DNA of 64,000 nt from Dolomedes plantarius. Lineage: Eukaryota > Arthropoda > Arachnida > Araneae > Dolomedidae. The notes beneath the pieces were generated by a model. The model was not told the origin of the DNA, searched no databases, and saw only the letters and a list, made by a program, of their open reading frames with translations. Where the stretch lies: assembly GCA_907164885.2 (NCBI GenBank), contig OU015496.1, forward strand, positions 102,912,325 to 102,976,324, read 5' to 3'. The position numbers and the translations under genes are program-made. This document shows positions 47,006-60,081 of the stretch, piece after piece. Position 1 is the stretch's first letter; the number at the start of each line of letters is the position of its first letter.

Positions 47006-47562
47006 TCTCGATTCGTAACAATGAGAATTCTGAAAAACAGGCTCACTTTTATCTGGAAAATCAAATGACGTGTAATGTGCATCTGCATAAACCATTTGCT
47101 TCTTCCTACCGTAAGCCAACTACAAGCCATTGTGGTTTTGCTTAACCCCACAAACAGTTTCGTTTTAGAAACGATTAAAAACGTTTTAAACCGATATCTT
47201 CGTGTCTTAGGGCCGAATTCAGGCTTCAAAATTCACAAATTAGCGATCTGTAAGAAAAGGATTTCCGGAATGCGCACACTTTAAATGATAATTTTGTTTA
47301 GGTCAATGTTTCTTAAGGGTATACAAAATTTTAAACTCGTGTAACAAAAAGTTAAGTTAGATTCCGACCCTTATTTCGTTTAACAATATTGTATACAGTG
47401 CCATTTACCCCCTGGTGGTGAGTTTTTGAACTTTTTTTGGCGTAAAAGAAATTCCCATGACCACCTTTAAACTATTACCAAGTTTGATAACATTTGGTCC
47501 AGTAGTTTTCCTTTTATGACCATTTCAAAGTGAAACTTTAATTATAACCACCCTGTATATAT

Positions 47563-48110
47563 AAGGTAGGATCAAAAGGGTCCATAACTAATTTTTTATT
47601 TTATAAAATACAACGCTTACATGTAATTATAGGTCAAATTTTTCAATATACTGACCTTGGTTATTTACACATTTATTCCATCGGCTGTATAACTGTGAAA
47701 AAAAACGGTTTCCAATCCAATTTGTGAGATGTTTACAGCAATCCTCGCATTACATTTTACCTCTTCAACACTTGAATAACGGTTCACTTTCAAGACATTT
47801 TTATGTCTAGAAAACAAGAAATCATAATGTAAAAGGTCGGGTGACTATTGAGATCGTCTCAAGAGAGTTACAGAATCTTTAGCCAGATATTCAACCACAA
47901 TATCAGATCGATGTGCTGGGGCATTATCATGGAGTAGTGTCCACTTTTTTAAGTCCGGTCTCTTCCTTCTCATGGCCTACCGGAGATGACCTAATATTGC
48001 CTTGTACGTTATGTTATTCACAGTACGCCCTTCATGTATAAATTCAAAATGAATGACACCTCTGTGATATAAAAAAACAATTCCAGCATGATCTTGCCTT
48101 TAAATTTGTC
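47563..48110 (-). pseudogene. mariner transposase remnant
   Basis: On the minus strand the fragments KIMLELFFYITEV, LHDNAPAHRSDIVVEYL (second Asp) and a degraded SPDL motif (third Asp) followed by KNVLKVNRYSSVEEVKCN give the C-terminal half of a classical mariner transposase. Stops and frameshifts are frequent. The N-terminal half is missing; the fragment lies between the family-B element and the split Tc1. Confidence 0.75.
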
Positions 48111-48189
48111 TATCTGAATTTTGCATCATATTCCAGTGAAGAACTACCATCTTTAAATCACTTAAACGGTTGGCAGATAATTCGTCTTG

Positions 48190-48696
48190 ATTATGCGAAG
48201 CACGCAAAAGTGTTGTAACACGACGTGGTATGGAGTTGAGTAATGTCTGAAGGTACCCTGGTGGCAATACAAACCATGAATCCTGCAGGGCAGTCCACAA
48301 ATCCATAGGAGTGCGAGGTGATGGACAGCACATTGCAAAGCATCCCAGATATGCTCAATAATGTTAATTTCTGGGGATTTAGGGGGACAATGGAATTGTC
48401 TAAAGTCAGAATAGTGATCCTGGAGCCACTCGGTAGCAACTCTCGACGTACAGGGGTGACGCATTGTCCTGCTGTAATTGTCCAAGTCCGTTGGAATGCA
48501 CAATGAACATGAAGGGGTGTAGATGGTCGGACAAGATACTTATGTACCCGTCAAATGTCAGAGTCATCTCTAGACGTATCAAGAGTCCCATATCATGCCA
48601 AGAGCTTATGCCCCATACCATCACAGAGGCTCCACAAGCTTGAACAGTCCCCGGTTCACATGTACGGTCCATGCATTCATGAGGTTGTCTCCATAC
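48190..48696 (-). pseudogene. Tc1 transposase, catalytic C-terminal half
   Basis: On the minus strand the block VRVWRQPHECMDRTC leads into GTVQACGASVMVWGISSW, FDGYISILSDHLHPFM and the second catalytic Asp in LQQDNASP. After a frameshift near 48440, VATEWLQDHYSDFRQFHCPP continues to the Glu in PEINIIEHIWDAL. It ends in a tail resembling Tc1 C termini (TLLNSIPRRVTTLLRA). Stops and frameshifts are present. The residues before VRVW lie on the far side of the foldback insertion. Confidence 0.85.
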
Positions 48697-48704
48697 CCGT
48701 ACAT

Positions 48705-49957
48705 TAGGGTGGAACGAAAAAAACTTTTTTTTGAATTTCAATATGCTCTAGTTTTCAAAAGTTGCCTTTTAACAAAATAAAGACGGAAATTAAATATTAG
48801 CGTAATTGGTGCATGTTTTCAGTTAACGCAAGAAGGGCAAACTTTTGGTTTTTATTAAATTTTTGACAATTTTCGCAATTATTTTGAAATTGAATACACT
48901 TGTAGTACAAAAAAGTAGCAAAATATCTAATTAAAACATTCCTTTTAGTCAGGAGATCTGCTAAACAGATTATATAATGCGTTTTACTTCATAAAAATAG
49001 TACACATAAAGGCACTTAAGGACGAAGCGCTTAAAAGACATTCGGACATCACGGTGGAACGAAAAAATATTTTTCCGGAATTTCAATATGCTCTAGTATT
49101 CAAAAGTTATTTTTTAAAATTAAATTAAGAATATAAAATTTTTTTGCTCTACTAAAATATTTTCAAGTGCCGCAAAGGGCTTCAAAATGGATATTTTTAT
49201 GAAAAAGTGATTATATTCGTATACAGTGGAATCTCGATCGATCGATTTCGGATCCATCGTTTTTCCGTATGTGTCGTTCATTTTATCCAGTCCCAACGAT
49301 CTTATTGCGTTGTTATGTTTCCGCATCTATCGTTTTCCCGCATTTATCGTTCATTTCTATCGGTCCCTTGGAAAACGATAGATCGAGATTCCACTGTATT
49401 TTGTTAATTTCTTTTATAGTATATTAAAATAATGTATATTTGCTGTAAATAAAATATTCAAAATATGATATTTTGACAGAAAACTTGCATATTCTAAGTA
49501 TTTCTAATTTTTAGATGCCATAACAGAACAACTGATTTTGCGGAATTTCGCGATTTTCATCATATTAATTTTACATTAGCATATTATTATAATACACATT
49601 GGAATGAAAGAAAAACAATTTTTAATTGACGGACCGTAGTTAAAATAAACAAATCACACTTATTTAGAAAAATATTAATGTAATGTCTATTAAGGCAAAA
49701 TATTAATTTGAAAAAAATATTCATGTTTTTCAAAAGTCCATATTAATCACACATGGTTTCCATTACTTATTTCACAGACACATTGAATTGTTTTTTTGTT
49801 TCAAATTTTGGCATTATTTTTTGAGAATGTATTTTTGATTTTATCAATGCATCTCTTGGAGAAGTACCACGAACGAACAAGGATGACCAGGTAACTAATT
49901 TAACAGTCCTTTCTACTACTTGTGTGTGACATGGAATGTTGTTTAAGTCAATAATTT
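48705..49957. repeat. left inverted arm of foldback element
   Basis: Pairs with 50750-51831. It holds the C-terminal codons of the transposase (minus strand), a 173-bp MITE, and a second copy of the terminal motif (GGTGGAACGAAAAAAT at 49053). Confidence 0.95.
49224..49396. mobile_element. 173-bp MITE in foldback left arm
   Basis: Ends CAGTGGAATCTCGATCGATC and GATCGAGATTCCACTG with TA on both sides. It is absent from the matching position of the right arm, which gives a clean empty site. A near-identical element of the same length is at 58477-58649. Confidence 0.95.
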
Positions 49958-50715
49958 GTTTCTCGTGATCAGATTATTTTGCTTCCTTTATAAACAGTTT
50001 TAGTTTGTCATCAGAAACATCCCTCGTCATAGGAGGTTCTGTTACTTTAACATCATTCCATTCAATCATATCAATATAATCCTTGGCATCAAAGTTTATA
50101 CGTGGAACTAAATTCTTTCTGATGCCTCCTTCATTTTCCGCCCTTGCTTTTAGAATCCTGCGTAATCCAAGCTCTCTTACATGCCTGCGATCGTCTAATA
50201 TCATACAAAGGAGGAGATTTTCAGAAGCGGCAAAGTATGCATTTCTTTGAATGACAGGGTCAATTACATTTTTAAGAGTCTAATTGAGGTAACGTGAATA
50301 GCTTACAAGTTTCCACAAGTGTTTCGATCCACGGATACAAGATGGTTTCAGCTTTATGTTAAACCACATTGGTGCATAAACTTTCAAAATGTACTCAGTC
50401 AGTATTCGGAAATTTTTCGCAGGACATTTTGTTCCCACATACAAGCGAAGTATTCGGTTTGCTAATGTAAGCCATCGAGAATGACAAAGTTTTCCTGGTT
50501 TTCTCATGGAGAAATCAGAAGAGTACTTTCCAACAGAGATTGCATTATACATTTCTAACAAATATTTTGGGTCCACACTTAAATCATCCTAAATTTCTAG
50601 TAATGTAATGTTATTTTCAATAGGTGAAAATTCCATCACTGGAAGTTCAGAGCAGTTTTCTAGTTGTTTAAGAATTTCTCCTCCAAATTCATTTGGGCCT
50701 TTAGTTTTTCCATTT
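49767..50715 (-). pseudogene. C-terminal half of foldback-element transposase
   Basis: One frame of about 316 codons is broken by three stops (about 50590, 50280 and 49974). Blocks in order are PILFPNGKTKGPNEF, GKLCHSRWLTLANRILRLYV, RILTEYILKVYAPMWFNIK, a HVRELGLRRILKAR segment, IDLNNIPCHTQVVERTVKLV and RDALIKSKIHSQKIMPKFE, ending VSVK-stop at 49767-49769. I recognise this block pattern from uncharacterised invertebrate proteins but cannot name the family. The SRW block and 8-bp duplication are compatible with a hAT-like transposase. The N-terminal half is missing because the right arm replaces it. Confidence 0.6.
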
Positions 50716-50749
50716 GGAAACAAAATAGGTGACGTAGGGGCAGTTCATT

Positions 50750-51831
50750 TAAATTATTGACTTCAACAACATTCCATGTCACACACAAGTAGTAGAAAGG
50801 ATTGTTAAATTAGTTACCTGGTCATCCTTGTTCGTTCGTGGTACTTCTCCAAGAGATGCATTGATAAAATCAAAAATACATTCTCAAAAAATAATGCCAA
50901 AATTTGAAACAGAAAAACAATTCAATGTGTCTGTGAAATAAGTAATGGAAACCATGTGTGATTAATATGGACTTTTGAAAAACATGAATATTTTTTTCAA
51001 AATAATGTTTTGCCTTAATAGACATTACATGAATATTTTTCTAAATAAGTGTGATTTGTTTATTTTAACTACGGTCCGTCAATTAAAAATTGTTTTTCTT
51101 TCATTCCAATGTGCATTATAAGAATATGCTAATGTAAAATTAATATGATGAAAATCGTGAAATTCCACAAAATCAGTTGTTTTGTTATGGCATCTAAAAA
51201 TTAGAAATACTTAGAATATGCAAGTTTTCTGTCAAAATATCATATTTTGAATATTTTATTTACAGCAAATATACATTATTTTAATATACTATAAAAGAAA
51301 TTAATAAAAAAATACAAATATAATCACTTTTTCATAAAAATATCCACTTTGAAGCCCTTTGCAGCACTTGAAAATATTTTAGTAGAGTAAAAATATTTTA
51401 TATTCTTAATTTTAATTTTAAAAGACAACTTTTAAAAACTAGAGCATATTGAAATTCCGAAAAAAAAATTTTTTCTTTCCACCGTGATGTCGGAGTGTCT
51501 TTTAAGTGCCTCGTCCTTAAGTGCCTTTATGTGTACTATTTTTATGAAGTAAAACGTATTATATAATCTGTTTAGCAGATCTCCTGACTAAAAGGAATGT
51601 TTAAATTACATATTTTGCTACTTTTTTGTACTACAAGTGTATTCAATTTCAAAATAATTGCGAAATTTGTCAAAAATTTAAATAAAACCAAAAGTTTGCC
51701 CTTCTTGCGCTAACTAAAAACATGCACCAATTACACTAATATTTAATTTCTGTCTTTAATTTGTTAAAAGGCAACTTTTGAAAACTAGAGCATATTGAAA
51801 TTCAAAAAAAAATTTTTTTCGGTCCACACTA
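50750..51831. repeat. right inverted arm of foldback element
   Basis: Inverted copy of the left arm without the MITE. Confidence 0.95.
50759..50941 (+). pseudogene. inverted duplicate of the transposase C terminus
   Basis: Plus-strand codons repeat the last 60 residues of the minus-strand gene (NNIPCHTQVVERIVKLVTWS to NVSVK-stop at 50939-50941) with very few differences and no internal stop. It shows the right arm was copied from the 3' end of the element. Confidence 0.9.
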
Positions 51832-51839
51832 CCGTACAT

Positions 51840-52000
51840 GACCATCCGTCCGATACAACTGGAACCGAGACTCGTCAGACCAGTCAACGTGTTTCCAATC
51901 ATCAACAGTCATGCGCTGACTATGACACCACTTTCAAAGTCACATAAATCGTAATAACCTGCCACTGTAGCAGCAGGAACGAATCTAACAGCTTCGCCAG
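51840..52000 (-). pseudogene. Tc1 transposase, N-terminal part with deletion
   Basis: On the minus strand DFESGVIVSA, an N-terminal Tc1 block, is followed at once by RMTVDDWKHVDWSDESRFQL with the first catalytic Asp, then YRTDGHV up to the insertion. The helix-turn-helix region normally between these blocks is missing, so the Tc1 copy already carried an internal deletion. Together with 48190-48696 it forms one gene. Confidence 0.8.
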
Positions 52001-52110
52001 ACACCTTTTGTGTTACATAAGCGCCTCCCACCGCATCGCGTTATGCTGATTGGTTTCATATTTCCGTTATTTGCATACGCACATCTGTACCAGGTTTTTT
52101 GTCTCTTCAG

Positions 52111-52112
52111 TG

Positions 52113-52151
<39 letters not shown>

Positions 52152-52175
52152 TTGTTTGTTTGTTTGTGTTTGAGT
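52111..52175. repeat. (TA)n(TG)n microsatellite
   Basis: Begins at the Tc1 right end and passes into TG and TTTG units. Confidence 0.9.
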
Positions 52176-53320
52176 GTGTAAGTAATAAAATGAGATACAA
52201 CAAAATAAATTAACATACTCTAGTTTTTCAGAAGCACTATATATGAAAGCTCTACGGTTAATACGTGTATGACATCCGTGCACAATCCGAGAGCATCATT
52301 GGTTGCATTCAATTAGGGCACCGTATAGGTAAACCAACACCGTCACCTAGTATCTCAATTTTGACCGAAAAATCCAAGGGTGACATCTGGAAGGGTCGTA
52401 AGCTCTGCCACCCTCTCTGACATCATAGAAGGAATTTCTAGTCTACGGATTTAACCGTATTCTGTCTAGACACGAGGTATTTTATGTCGTTCGTCGGGAT
52501 TCGAATTGTGTATCCCCAGGTCAATCCCAAACGCCTCCATTAGGGTACTTCGGTCCCTTACCACTTCTTCGTTACTTACAAGGTATGAAACAAGTCAGAA
52601 GTGTCGCGTATTGTCTTCCCCTGCTTTTGAGAAATATTCTATCTTTGTCTTAAATGCACATTACACCGGCGAATGGCATTTTATAGGATTAAAGTTGTTT
52701 GAGGTTCTTCCTATTAAGCACCACTGTATAAATTTGCAACTACCGTTTCAAGAAATTCCACCTCTGCATTTAGATCCTTGCAGCTTTCTTTTTCCTAAAG
52801 CTGTTGATTATTTTTCGAGGTGAACTTTTTTATACGTTAAAGACTCTCTGTTTTTTATTTATTTTTTATTTTGCAAAGATCGAAAGAAATCATTATAACG
52901 CTTTGATTTTAGTCCTCCTCGCTATTCTTTCAAGAAATTCCGCAAAGAAAAGTTAACACAGAATTCGCCTAGTTATTTTGCAATCCTGAAATTTAGCGTT
53001 TTAATAATATAAAATGATGCCAGTGGTAACATATACAATTCTTTGAGTAAGTTCTTCAAGCAAGAATCATCTGAGATAAAATACAGTTTATTATTGATGT
53101 CGTTATACCAAAGCTTGTATAAAATCAGTATAATATAAAATGTTAATTATTTAATTTGACAAAAGCTGGTTATTTCGCCACTTGGATATAGACCTCGGGC
53201 TTTTTCAATACTTTAAAACAAGGGAATTGAAATATAAAAGTGCAGGGCACACGTTAATATGTAAAGCAGTCATTGGTTGATTTGAATGGTAGAATACGCA
53301 GTTGAGCGAATCTGCTAGAC
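52176..53320. other. non-coding stretch
   Basis: No gene supported. A moderately GC-rich patch at 52300-52560 contains GGGATTCGAATTG, a weak reverse B-box match, and may be an old SINE. Confidence 0.35.
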
Positions 53321-54189
53321 CAGGGATTCCAGGGATTCTAGGAACGGGGTCCAGGTGGACCCCTTGGGGATCGGTGGAAAGCTTCAAAAGGGTATATAGT
53401 ATTTCAGGAGTCTATTGGGGGTCTATGATAAATATTTCTCTTTTAAAATTTAATTTAATTTTTTAGGAATGTAATTTTTACATAATAATATCCGTTTTAA
53501 TATGTATAAATACATATTTGCTGAAGGCGGAGTGATCCACCCATCTAAAATCGAATGTCATGACGCTTTTGTATATGCCTCGAATGCCGTCGTCCGCTTG
53601 TATTTGCGTACCAACACTAGGCAGAACAGGGGAAATCCACTGGACAAAACAGCACATGGATCATCCCGATGGAACCAATCAGATGCAGTTTAGTTATTCT
53701 CTTGGCGATGTTTGTGCAATTACAATGTTTTTCAGAAATCTTGTTTATATTTGTGAAATTAAAAATGAAAATAGTACAAAAATAATAAAACATAAACCTA
53801 CTGAAACACTTTTTCTAATTTTTTGTTCATATTCTTAGTGATATCTTATCTTTATGTATTGAAATATGAAATTGAAATATGAAATATTGAAATATGAAAT
53901 TGAAATATGAAAAAAATATTGAAATATAAAATTGAAATATGAAATTAATAATATTGAAATATGAAATTGAATCTTTATGTATTGAAATATGAATTGTATA
54001 TGAAACACTTTTTCTAATTTTTTGTTCATATTCTTAGTGATATCTTATCTTTATGTACTTTATGTGCAATTTTTAGTATTATAATTATGTTGTATGCTGT
54101 ATACTATAGAGAAAAATGTAAGGGCGGATCGATGAAGAAAATCATTCTTTTAAAAGAGGTCGATGTAGGAAAAGGGTTGGGAACCCCTG
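53321..54189. mobile_element. short hAT-type element (869 bp) with 8-bp duplication
   Basis: Left end CAGGGATTCC and right end GGTTGGGAACCCCTG are inverted, and 8-bp flanks TGCTAGAC and TGCTATAC (one mismatch) match the hAT duplication length. The sequence GGTCCAGGTGGACCCC near the left end recurs at 63319 in another element. No full transposase; short frames at 53502-53838 have no recognised domain. Confidence 0.8.
53804..54057. repeat. duplicated 55-bp block around a GAAATAT repeat
   Basis: The block starting CACTTTTTCTAATTTTTTG occurs at about 53808 and again at about 54006. Between them lie about 150 bp of irregular GAAATATGAAATT units. Confidence 0.9.
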
Positions 54190-54366
54190 TGCTATACCAA
54201 TCCGTAAATGATGAGCCCTGAGGCAACTATGGCAAAACAAGTATAAAACAAGAAACTACAACAGCAAAACGCTGTATGTTGGAACCAAAAGGAGAATCCT
54301 TATATAGAGTAAACCAGGACGTGTGTCTAGAGTATTCAATACAGTTCACTTTAAAAGCATTTTTAT

Positions 54367-54368
<2 letters not shown>

Positions 54369-54434
<66 letters not shown>
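54369..54434. repeat. (CA)n(TA)n microsatellite
   Basis: CA units followed by TA units. Confidence 0.95.
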
Positions 54435-54436
<2 letters not shown>

Positions 54437-57400
54437 ACACTTATTAGATAAGCACCTTTTCGGTTTCTGCAAAACCCCTGAACCCTTCTTGTCCAAACGG
54501 TCCGCTTTCTCATTTCCATATAATCCACAATCTGCAGGGATCCACTGAAGTAATAGGAAATACTGCCATAGTTAATTTATCTAGTCTTTGAGTAAGTTCT
54601 GAAAGCTAAAGTGAATTAAAAAAATGTAGTGTCCTAGTGATTTTATAACTCTAGAACTTAGTGCTTCCATGGTCCACAATGTTGTCGTGGTTAATATTTT
54701 ACATTTACTTTAGTGAGCCAGAGGATATACCACAATTAAAACCATACCCAAATTCACAATATTTAAAGCGAATGTTATATGTTGCACTAATCCTCTCCAA
54801 ATTTTTTAAAAGCTACCCTATAATTTATCTTTTAACTTTTCTCAATTGTCGCATTTTGATTTAAAATCATATATTATTAGATCATACAGTTCCCATATAA
54901 ATCAGACGTTCTGCGAAATGTTATTATAATAAACTCATAATTCATAATCTTAAAATTTAAAATAATACCATTTACTCAAATAACTATTTCATTTTTTAAA
55001 GTTCCGTAAAATCATAATTAAAGATTTTACATATGTCTGAACGAGAAAGCAATGAAACTGAAATATTTCTTTTTATTCTGTTAAAATTAAACTGAAGTAT
55101 TTAGAATATTGTGAAAATATTTACTGTTGGTGTAATAGAAATGAGTACTGTTACTCAAACATTCCAATTTCTCTACGTCTCTAATGAAACCCCACAGAGA
55201 GAAAAGTATTGTGTAAAACACATTCTTTTCCGGTAGAAGGGCAGATTTATTAGCGGCATTTATAACTTCGGAACATTCTGTGGTATGTCACTAAAATTCC
55301 ATTTCCCTAGTGAAACTCACGATGCATTTATATGTATATTCATAACATTTATGTTCTAAAACTGATACGTAGTTCGATTTCTATTTCAGCGTGACATATG
55401 TTTTACCAAACGCTCACAACAGAAAGGAAATAAATAAGACTTTTTGAGTGTTTTTTTTTTTGGTCGTACTAATTACATTTACGTAAATGCCGATTACATT
55501 TCGGCTTATTACATTATTTAAATTCATGCTTATTACATTTATGCGTGATGAATATATGCTACTGTAATTGTAAACTCACAGAGCCTAACGCACGCATGGG
55601 AATTAGATTCTTGCAGTATAAAGTGGTGGTTGAAACAGCCAAAGTTTTCTATTTACGAGTAAAATTTTCTAAAGCAAGTAGCATCACAGATTAAAATTTA
55701 GAGAGGTTTAAAAATCTTAATCTAAAAAAGAAATATGCATTTCCAGCATATGGAGCATGGTTAAATGCCTAAATGAACTCTAATTTAAGGCTTTTGACAA
55801 TAAATAGATGCCATCAGTCTGTTATAGCTGCGAGTAAGCTGAAGATAAGAAAACCGTATTTGCAAAATTAGCGTTAATTTTTCTGTTGACTAATTAATTT
55901 TTGCTAATTCATCCCTCAACGGAATAAAACTGCGTCCTCAATGATTTGAGGAGCAAGATTTAGTTAGCCAGAAGATCGTAAAATATGAATAAAATACATA
56001 GTGGGTTCTTCAGTGCATTTTTAGCATCCTATAACTAAAGCATAATGTTAAAAAATAAACAGCCTAAACCTTATAGATCTCTAAAGTTTTAAAGGTAATG
56101 ATAAATTAATTTTTGTTGACTGAAATAAGAAAGCTAACCTTTTATCATTTCTTCTTTTAAATTCTGACATTCTAAAGTGATGTCGAGTGTTGTCAATGCA
56201 CTAACGCCTTTAAAAAAGATTTTTCAAGTTGTTTCTGATCCTTCTCTTAATAAATAAAGAAACTTTTAGCAGAAGAGCCCGAATTTAAAGGGATTAAAAT
56301 ACATAGAGCTTTATCCGGAAACGTAGTAACATTGGTATAGCAATTACAGAACCAAAAGAGTACTTTCTGGATTACAAGTTTAATGAATAAGACCCATTAA
56401 AAATAATGTTGTAGTATTAGATACGCTAACGTGTTTTAAATGGGAAGGGAGGTTTGTTGTTCTGACTCAATAAATTTTAAAATATTTTCTAGTACATAAA
56501 GAATTCTCATCTTAGAAAGTCGAGATTTGAGAAACAAAGCAGGAAACATAAATGTTTTCACACATTAAGTGCCGTCCCAAAAGGAATTTTGCTGGAGACT
56601 TAACGTTATAAATTTTGATTCTTAGATATCTTAAATTTACCACTTTCCCTTTACAAAAAAAAGTTTTGAATACTCAAATGGGATCTGCGTACCTTGATGA
56701 AACCTTTGAAACATCAAATTATTCAATTTAATTGTCATCGATTTAAAAAATAAACTAAAATGTTAATTCACAAATATTTACAAGTACATCATATTTCTGA
56801 ACAACGCTATATTTAGATTCATTTGCTTTATAAATAGAAAAAAATTCAGAACTTACCACGCATGCAGGAAGAAAGTAAACTTCATGTACTTTAATATATA
56901 AATTAAATTTTGCTTAGAAGATTAATTTTTGTTGAAAATTCTAAGTGTTACCTTTTACAATTGAATGGTTAATGAAATTCGGTATTATCATGTGAATAAT
57001 GCACATGCATACTAAATTTAACTGAATCGTTGAAATGTATCTCGAATTGCTCCTCGTCTATCAGGCTAACCATATACCCTTGTCGACGTTTATGAATATA
57101 TCGTATACATTATGGGAATATAAATGAATGGGAATATGGCTGAATTTTGGCTGCACAATATAGTCTCTGTGACTTTCGTGATTCCCTTGTACAAGTTCAC
57201 TGTTAAGTCATTGAGACAGCTTCACTCTAGCTAGTCACCATGTGAGTTACAGATTTTATTGTTATTATTATTATTATTATTATGGGGGGGATTCTTTTTT
57301 TCCGGAGCTTCATGCGAAGTCTTTAGTAACTTTATGGTAAGAAGACACGGGTTCATATCTAAAGATAAAATATACAAATGTTTAAACTAGCTTATTATAC

Positions 57401-58476
57401 GAGAGCAAAGAACCGAAGTAGTCGGTTATATAGGTCTGTAATGTCTTTCCCGATATCAGACCTTAACAGATGACGTCGTAGGCAATGTAGCCGTTGAATC
57501 AAGGAACTAGTAATCAAACTCAAGGAACGGTGAATAGTAAAGTTTAATTACCATTGTAGATTACAGAAAATCAGAGCTTAGGGTGGCAGATTTATAACTG
57601 TCCGCTAAGGATTTAGTTTCGTGATATCCGTGTGGATACTCGCATATCAGGTGACTAGATAAATATCTTTGAGGTATTGTTTCAAACTCCATTCCTCCTA
57701 TAAACTTTAGTCTTTATTAAACTGTGCCATTATCCTCCTCACTTGCGAAATCTGGCCCTCTAAAAGCTTTTTAAAATAAATTAAATCATCAACCAATGTT
57801 TTCATTTATAACTAACCTTACAACATGTGATACAATTATCCTTATTTTATAAAACTTTTCTTAGAAATTATTTTCCTTGGTAATAGACAGAGCTCCATTT
57901 GTTTATTGAATTAAACAATGAACTTGTTTCTTTTTAATGAGCCTAGTGATATTCTTAAATGCTTTAAAACCTCTGGTACAGGATGCAAATTCACTCATAA
58001 AAGGATATGGGTGAACTGGAGCGATAAAGTGATAAAGCTTTAGAAAAGGCTATGATAAAGATTTGATAAAGATTTAGGCACTGACCAGATGTTGGTATTT
58101 TGATTTTACACCCAGTCCTTCAATTTTTTTTATTATTCCTGCTAAACATGGAAGTCGTATTTATTAAATAAAGTGTGAATTTAGGAAAGAATCAAGAATT
58201 ATTTTTAACACTTTGTTGGACGGTAAACTCGTGATTTTATACGCAAATGTTTTAACATTGATATGTTAAAATAGAATAATATTGCGGAAATTTTTGGTCA
58301 GCTTAATATTTCTTTACATATAAACAACTACATTTTCTGTAAACTCAATGAGGTTCACGGAAATCCACATATTTTATAGTTTAATAAGATCCTCAAACCC
58401 CTATATAAAGACAAGAGATTTCGGAAGAAAAAAAGTATTCCAAAATTTCGGTATTAGCCGGTTACTTTAGCATATA
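54435..58476. other. long AT-rich non-coding stretch
   Basis: About 4 kb with no supported gene or transposon. Minor features are an ATTACATTT motif repeated four times at 55477-55545 and a TTA run followed by G7 at 57259-57290. Confidence 0.5.
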
Positions 58477-59985
<1,509 letters not shown>

Positions 59986-59986
59986 T

Positions 59987-60079
<93 letters not shown>
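59986..60079. repeat. (TA)n array
   Basis: TA run between mariner copy 2 and the pogo-like element. Confidence 0.95.

Positions 60080-60081
<2 letters not shown>

Larger units (their letters stand above)
45006..47555 (-). mobile_element. mariner-like element, family B, with long TIRs (2,550 bp)
   Basis: The left end CAGGGTGGTTATAATTAAAG and right end CTTTAATTATAACCACCCTG are perfect inverses over 20 bases; TA lies on both sides. The right TIR (47371-47555, about 185 bp) pairs first with 45006-45077 and then with 45725-45853, because a TTAA element splits the left TIR. A broken transposase gene lies inside on the minus strand. Confidence 0.93.
48705..51831. mobile_element. foldback DNA transposon with 1.1-kb inverted arms
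   Basis: The ends TAGGGTGGAACGAAAAAAAC and the reverse complement of TAGTGTGGACCGAAAAAAAT pair, and an 8-bp duplication CCGTACAT lies at 48697-48704 and 51832-51839. The left arm (48705-49957) and right arm (50750-51831) are near-identical inverted copies; the length difference is the 173-bp MITE in the left arm. Between them lies about 0.8 kb of transposase coding sequence. An 8-bp duplication suggests the hAT or P superfamily. Confidence 0.93.
48190..52112 (-). mobile_element. Tc1-like element split by a foldback transposon
   Basis: The right end reads CTTTTTTGTCTCTTCAGTG-type sequence ending at 52112 and followed by TA, matching the CACTGAAGAGACAAA terminus I know from a widespread Tc1-like family. 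The left part starts near 48190; its terminus is decayed (a CAGTGAAGAAC at 48131 may be the remnant). The transposase is interrupted at 48705-51831. Confidence 0.8.

Noticed and set aside
55477..55545. A regulatory array of ATTACATTT motifs
   Set aside because: Four irregular copies in AT-rich DNA are too weak to support a function.
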